From: an uncultured Collinsella sp.
Lineage (GTDB): Bacteria > Actinomycetota > Coriobacteriia > Coriobacteriales > Coriobacteriaceae
Length of the DNA stretch: 11,472 nucleotides
NCBI GenBank assembly: GCA_902475825.1
Contig: CABSBA010000034.1
Coordinates: forward strand, 1 to 11,472
Direction: 5' to 3'
A program made the position numbers and the translations under genes. How positions within the stretch are numbered: the first letter of the stretch is position 1; every line of letters begins with the position of its first letter. This document shows, piece by piece, positions 9,067 to 11,472 of this stretch. The notes under the pieces were generated by a model. That model had not been told where the DNA came from, searched no databases, and saw only the letters and a list, made by a program, of their open reading frames with translations.

Positions 9067-9774
9067 ATGGCTGATCATGTTTTGGACCGGGGACGTCTGG
9101 CCGAGGCCGTCGGTAACGATATTGCCGACATGGCCCAGTTCTGGATGCTGCGCAAGTTTCAGTTTTTGGAGTCGGCGCGCACACAGTTCGAAGTGATAGT
9201 CGATCCATGGCTCAGCTATTGCGAGGAGCCTTCGCAAAGCGAAATCATGGCCTATAACATGGCATTTACCGATTGGCTGCTGTTTGAGCGTCCCTATTAC
9301 CATGGCAAGACGCTGTTGGAGCTGTATATGGACGAGCCACCGGCGTCGCTTTCGTCTACTTCGTTCAGGCGGCTCGAACAGGTGCGCGACACGCAGTATT
9401 TTTCGCGCTTTGGCATTTTAGACAAGGATCCTGCGACCGGTATGGTCACGCTGCGCGACACGCGCACCGACCGTCGTTTTGATGTCTACGACCCACATAT
9501 CGTGCAAAAAGAGCACTGGCGCGATGGTGCGATTGCGGTGCGTATCGCGTGCGTCGACGATGTTTGGCTAACAGCGGGGCAGCTCTACCTCTACGACATC
9601 GCGCGCCTGAGCGATACGGCGGTCGACGGGCCTGGCGCCGTCCATCCGGAGGACCTGGAGGACGGTTTCGACACCTCGTGCATCAGCTTCTTCTTACGGC
9701 TGGTCCGCGACATCATGGGTGCCCAGGGGCGCTACGTAAAGTCCCTCAACATCTACGAACAGGAATGGGAGTAG
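9067..9774 (+). CDS. Conserved-looking soluble protein of unknown function
   Basis: This 235-residue protein has a strong GAGGAGG site (9055-9061) six bases before ATG and a clear promoter, so it is a real gene. There is no signal peptide, membrane helix or cysteine cluster; it is acidic and likely cytosolic. Residues about 65-90 read AFTDWLLFERPYYHGKTLLELYM, followed by a segment about 115-165 rich in charged beta-strand pattern (LRDTRTDRRFDVYD, WRDGAIAVRIACVDDVW). This order resembles, from memory, the helical-plus-barrel region of SEC-C/YecA-related proteins (F.DWF.FD....GKT..E.F, then ..L.D......V.E), but the zinc-binding SEC-C motif itself is absent. No function is claimed. It stands alone: gltD ends far upstream behind a hairpin, and array 3 begins 37 bp after its stop. 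Confidence 0.85.
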   Translation: MADHVLDRGRLAEAVGNDIADMAQFWMLRKFQFLESARTQFEVIVDPWLSYCEEPSQSEIMAYNMAFTDWLLFERPYYHGKTLLELYMDEPPASLSSTSFRRLEQVRDTQYFSRFGILDKDPATGMVTLRDTRTDRRFDVYDPHIVQKEHWRDGAIAVRIACVDDVWLTAGQLYLYDIARLSDTAVDGPGAVHPEDLEDGFDTSCISFFLRLVRDIMGAQGRYVKSLNIYEQEWE

Positions 9775-9810
9775 GGGATGGACAGCCGCAGCGCCGCCGC
9801 CTGTCTATTT

Positions 9811-10189
9811 GTCTCGGTCTGTAACGTTCAGGGACAAAAAACCGGTCTACCTGTTACAGATCGAGACGAATGCTTGAGCGCCGCTGGTTTGTCTAAATCT
9901 GTAACGTTTAGGGGCCTGGAGAACGTCTAACTGTTACAGATCGAGATGTTTGGAACCTGGCAGGGGGACCGTCTCAATCTGTAACATCTACAGGCCAAAA
10001 TTCGACCTAACTGTTACAGATTGAGACAAAGGCTGGACGCGATACCGAAAGATCTCGATCTGTAACATCTTGCGGCCAAAAATCGGTCTTTCTGTTACAG
10101 ATCGAGACAAAGAGGTGCAATGCTGTGCGAACGTCTCGATCTGTAACGTTTGGCGGCTGCTTGTGCCCGTAACTGTTACAGGTCGAGAC
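9811..10189. repeat. Hairpin-repeat array 3 (five 57-bp units)
   Basis: Units lie at 9811-9867, 9891-9947, 9971-10027, 10052-10108 and 10133-10189. Starts are 80, 80, 81 and 81 bp apart, leaving spacers of 23, 23, 24 and 24 bp. Every unit is 57 bp and keeps CTGTAAC and GTTACAG. The second unit is the most worn, with two mismatches in the outer stem (positions 5/53 and 6/52) and no A-run in its centre. The fifth unit has its central G+C/T-run pattern in the opposite orientation from units 1, 3 and 4. The array fills most of the 441-bp gap between the 235-residue protein gene and the broken AbiEi-like gene. Confidence 0.92.
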
Positions 10190-10215
10190 GTTTGTCGGCA
10201 GCGGCAACAGCGGCG

Positions 10216-11287
10216 ATGGCCCATTTCTCCGATGTGGTGGTGATGGAAGTGTCTAATACCGTTTTTAAACACAAACATGCAACACGTAACACCTTGGCGC
10301 GGAATAGGATGCTTGCCGAGCTCACGGAGGCGGCTGAACAAGGCGTGCTGCTTGTGACGCACGACAATGCAGAGCTCATGTGGCTGCGGCGCCATGTGGG
10401 TACAGACGATATTGCGGAGCCCGAATCGCACCTATTCTGTTTTCAGCATGAATGGGATGCGTTGACGCCGCCGGAGCGAGCGAGGTGGACCATCAAGGGG
10501 CTTGCCGAGTTTCACCCCGATTGGGCGTTTTTGGGGGTATGACGCCGCGCTGATATGGGGTCTGGAGGTGCCGAATGACCTGCTCGGGCCGCGATTTCTT
10601 GTTAAGACAGGTTGCTCGGTGCAGCTGAGTGCAGGATGCCGGCTGTTGCGTCCGCAGGCGGCGGGTGCGCTAGAGCAAGTCGACGGCGTGCGAGTGACGC
10701 CTTTTTGGCGCACGGTGGAGGATTGTCTACTGCGTGCGCCGTTTTCGTATGGTCTGGCGATCGCCGATTCTGCATTGCGGGCGAAGAGCATGTCGCGCGA
10801 CGACCTCTGCGAACGGCTCCAGGCCGATTGCGAGGGCAGGCGAGGGTATCGCAGAGCTCAGGTGATTGCGTCGCATGCGGACGGGCTGTCCGAGAACGGC
10901 GGCGAGTCTCGCTTTCGGGCGTTCTTTATTGCATACGGCTTTCCGGTTCCGGAGTTGCAGGTGGAGTTTCGCGATCCGCTCGATTCGAGCCAGGTGTTTC
11001 GGGTCGATTATTTCTGGAGGCTCGAGGACGGGACGTGCGTGATTGGCGAGCTCGACGGAAAGGGGAAGTATACCTTGCAGAACGGCGAGGGTCGGGAGTC
11101 GGTTGACCCGTTCGTGGCAGAGCGTCAGCGGGAGTCTCATCTGACAATGCTCGGTCACAAGGTGCTTCGGTTCACGTTTGATGAACTCAAGAACCCGGGG
11201 AAGCTGGTTGAAAAGATGAGGCTAGCGGGTATTTCGCAGCGGGCCGATTTGGCTGAGGAATGGAGGCGTCAGTGGTATGGGCGTTGA
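10216..11287 (+). pseudogene. AbiEi-like / DUF559-type protein gene, frameshifted
   Basis: Two overlapping frames make one protein. The first frame (to TGA 10540-10542) ends in RWTIKGLAEFHPDWAFLG and the second continues GYDAALIWGLEVPNDLLGPRF; in the family these segments are contiguous (HPDW.F.G..AAL.HGL.V). One extra base in TTTTTGGGGG (10528-10537) separates them; removing one G or T restores about 356 codons from ATG 10216. That start has no clear ribosome site; ATG 10243 and 10309 are alternatives, the last preceded by GGAATAGG. The N-terminal part resembles the AbiEi-type winged-helix and linker region. The C-terminal part has VDYFW (Asp codon 11006-11008) and GELDGKGKY (Glu 11048-11050, Asp 11054-11056, Lys 11060-11062), then GHKVLRFTFDEL, the layout of Vsr-like DUF559 nuclease folds. 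A defence or toxin-antitoxin role is family-level inference. It could be a decayed gene, a slippage-switchable gene or a sequencing error. Confidence 0.75.
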
Positions 11288-11328
11288 GGGGTACGGCTAA
11301 CACGGATGTGGTTGTTCCGGACGAGTTC

Positions 11329-11466
11329 GTCTCAATCTGTAACATCTAGAGGCTGTTTGGCCTCGTAACTGTTACAGATTGAGATGGGCAAGTGACGCGT
11401 CGGCCGAATGTCTCAACCTGTAACAACAAAGGACCGTTTGACCTTCTAACTGTTACAGATCAAGAC
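11329..11466. repeat. Hairpin-repeat array 4 (two 57-bp units)
   Basis: Units lie at 11329-11385 and 11410-11466, 81 bp apart with a 24-bp spacer, and the array may continue beyond the window. The first unit folds well: both 15-bp arms pair, and GAGGC (11349-11353) pairs with GCCTC (11360-11364) around a 6-base loop. The second is worn, with mismatches at stem positions 5/53, 6/52 and 8/50. Both carry GTTTG-type centres, the opposite orientation to most other units but the same as the last unit of array 3. The array starts 42 bp after the stop of the AbiEi-like gene; nothing else is seen between them. Confidence 0.9.
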
Positions 11467-11472
11467 GGAAGG

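Noticed and set aside
8780..9303. Small minus-strand frames in the 8752-9066 gap
   Set aside because: They lack ribosome binding sites, cross the hairpin and promoter, and one runs into the 235-residue protein gene; composition does not look coding.
9811..10189. CRISPR array
   Set aside because: Repeat units are 57 bp and differ much in their 27-bp centres, spacers are only 23-24 bp, units occur in several short arrays, and no cas gene is present.
9811..10189. Integron attC sites
   Set aside because: The 57-bp palindromes with GTAAC/GTTAC cores recall attC size, but the CTGTAAC ends do not fit the RYYYAAC / GTTRRRY core, no cassettes lie between units, and no integrase is seen.
10150..10215. 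N-terminal extension of the AbiEi-like gene to 10150
   Set aside because: This part of the open frame lies inside the last repeat unit and its spacer, has no ribosome binding site and does not look like family sequence.

Overview
The window is chromosomal DNA from a high-G+C anaerobe. The best guess is Collinsella or a close relative in the Coriobacteriia, judged from protein style: a rubredoxin beside a flavin reductase, a class-typical GltB/GltD pair, and an AbiEi/DUF559-like protein. This is inference; no rRNA or other marker gene is present. No tRNA, rRNA, CRISPR-cas, phage or transposase gene was found.

Layout. (1) Bases 1-551 hold the 3' end of a flavin reductase gene, then a promoter, a very short rubredoxin gene and an intrinsic terminator; together these form an electron-transfer pair of the kind used for O2/NO handling in anaerobes. 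(2) Bases 620-756 hold two long hairpin repeats between convergent genes. (3) Bases 784-2040, minus strand, encode an Nramp/MntH-type Mn/Fe transporter with its own promoter and a palindrome over the -35 box. (4) Bases 2163-2379 hold three hairpin repeats in the divergent intergenic region. (5) Bases 2564-8751 are the gltB-gltD operon for NADPH glutamate synthase: GltB releases ammonia from glutamine and builds glutamate from 2-oxoglutarate, and GltD feeds it electrons. A strong hairpin follows. (6) Bases 9067-9774 encode a soluble protein of unknown function with a good extended -10 promoter. (7) Bases 9811-10189 hold five hairpin repeats. (8) Bases 10216-11287 hold an AbiEi-like / DUF559-type gene broken by a single-base frameshift at a T5G5 tract. 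(9) Bases 11329-11466 hold two more hairpin repeats.

The most unusual content is the repeat family: 12 copies at four intergenic sites. Each copy is exactly 57 bp, with 15-bp inverted ends (GTCTCRATCTGTAAC / GTTACAGATYGAGAC) around a variable 27-bp centre. Neighbours in an array sit at a fixed 80- or 81-bp period, leaving 23-24 bp spacers. The two arms covary, so pairing appears to be maintained. I do not recognise the family by name. It resembles BIME/REP-type intergenic arrays or a structured RNA/DNA element more than CRISPR.

Stretches over 300 bp without a gene: 476-783 (terminator plus two repeats), 2041-2563 (Nramp promoter, three repeats, gltB leader), 8752-9066 (hairpin, promoter, leader) and 9775-10215 (five repeats).
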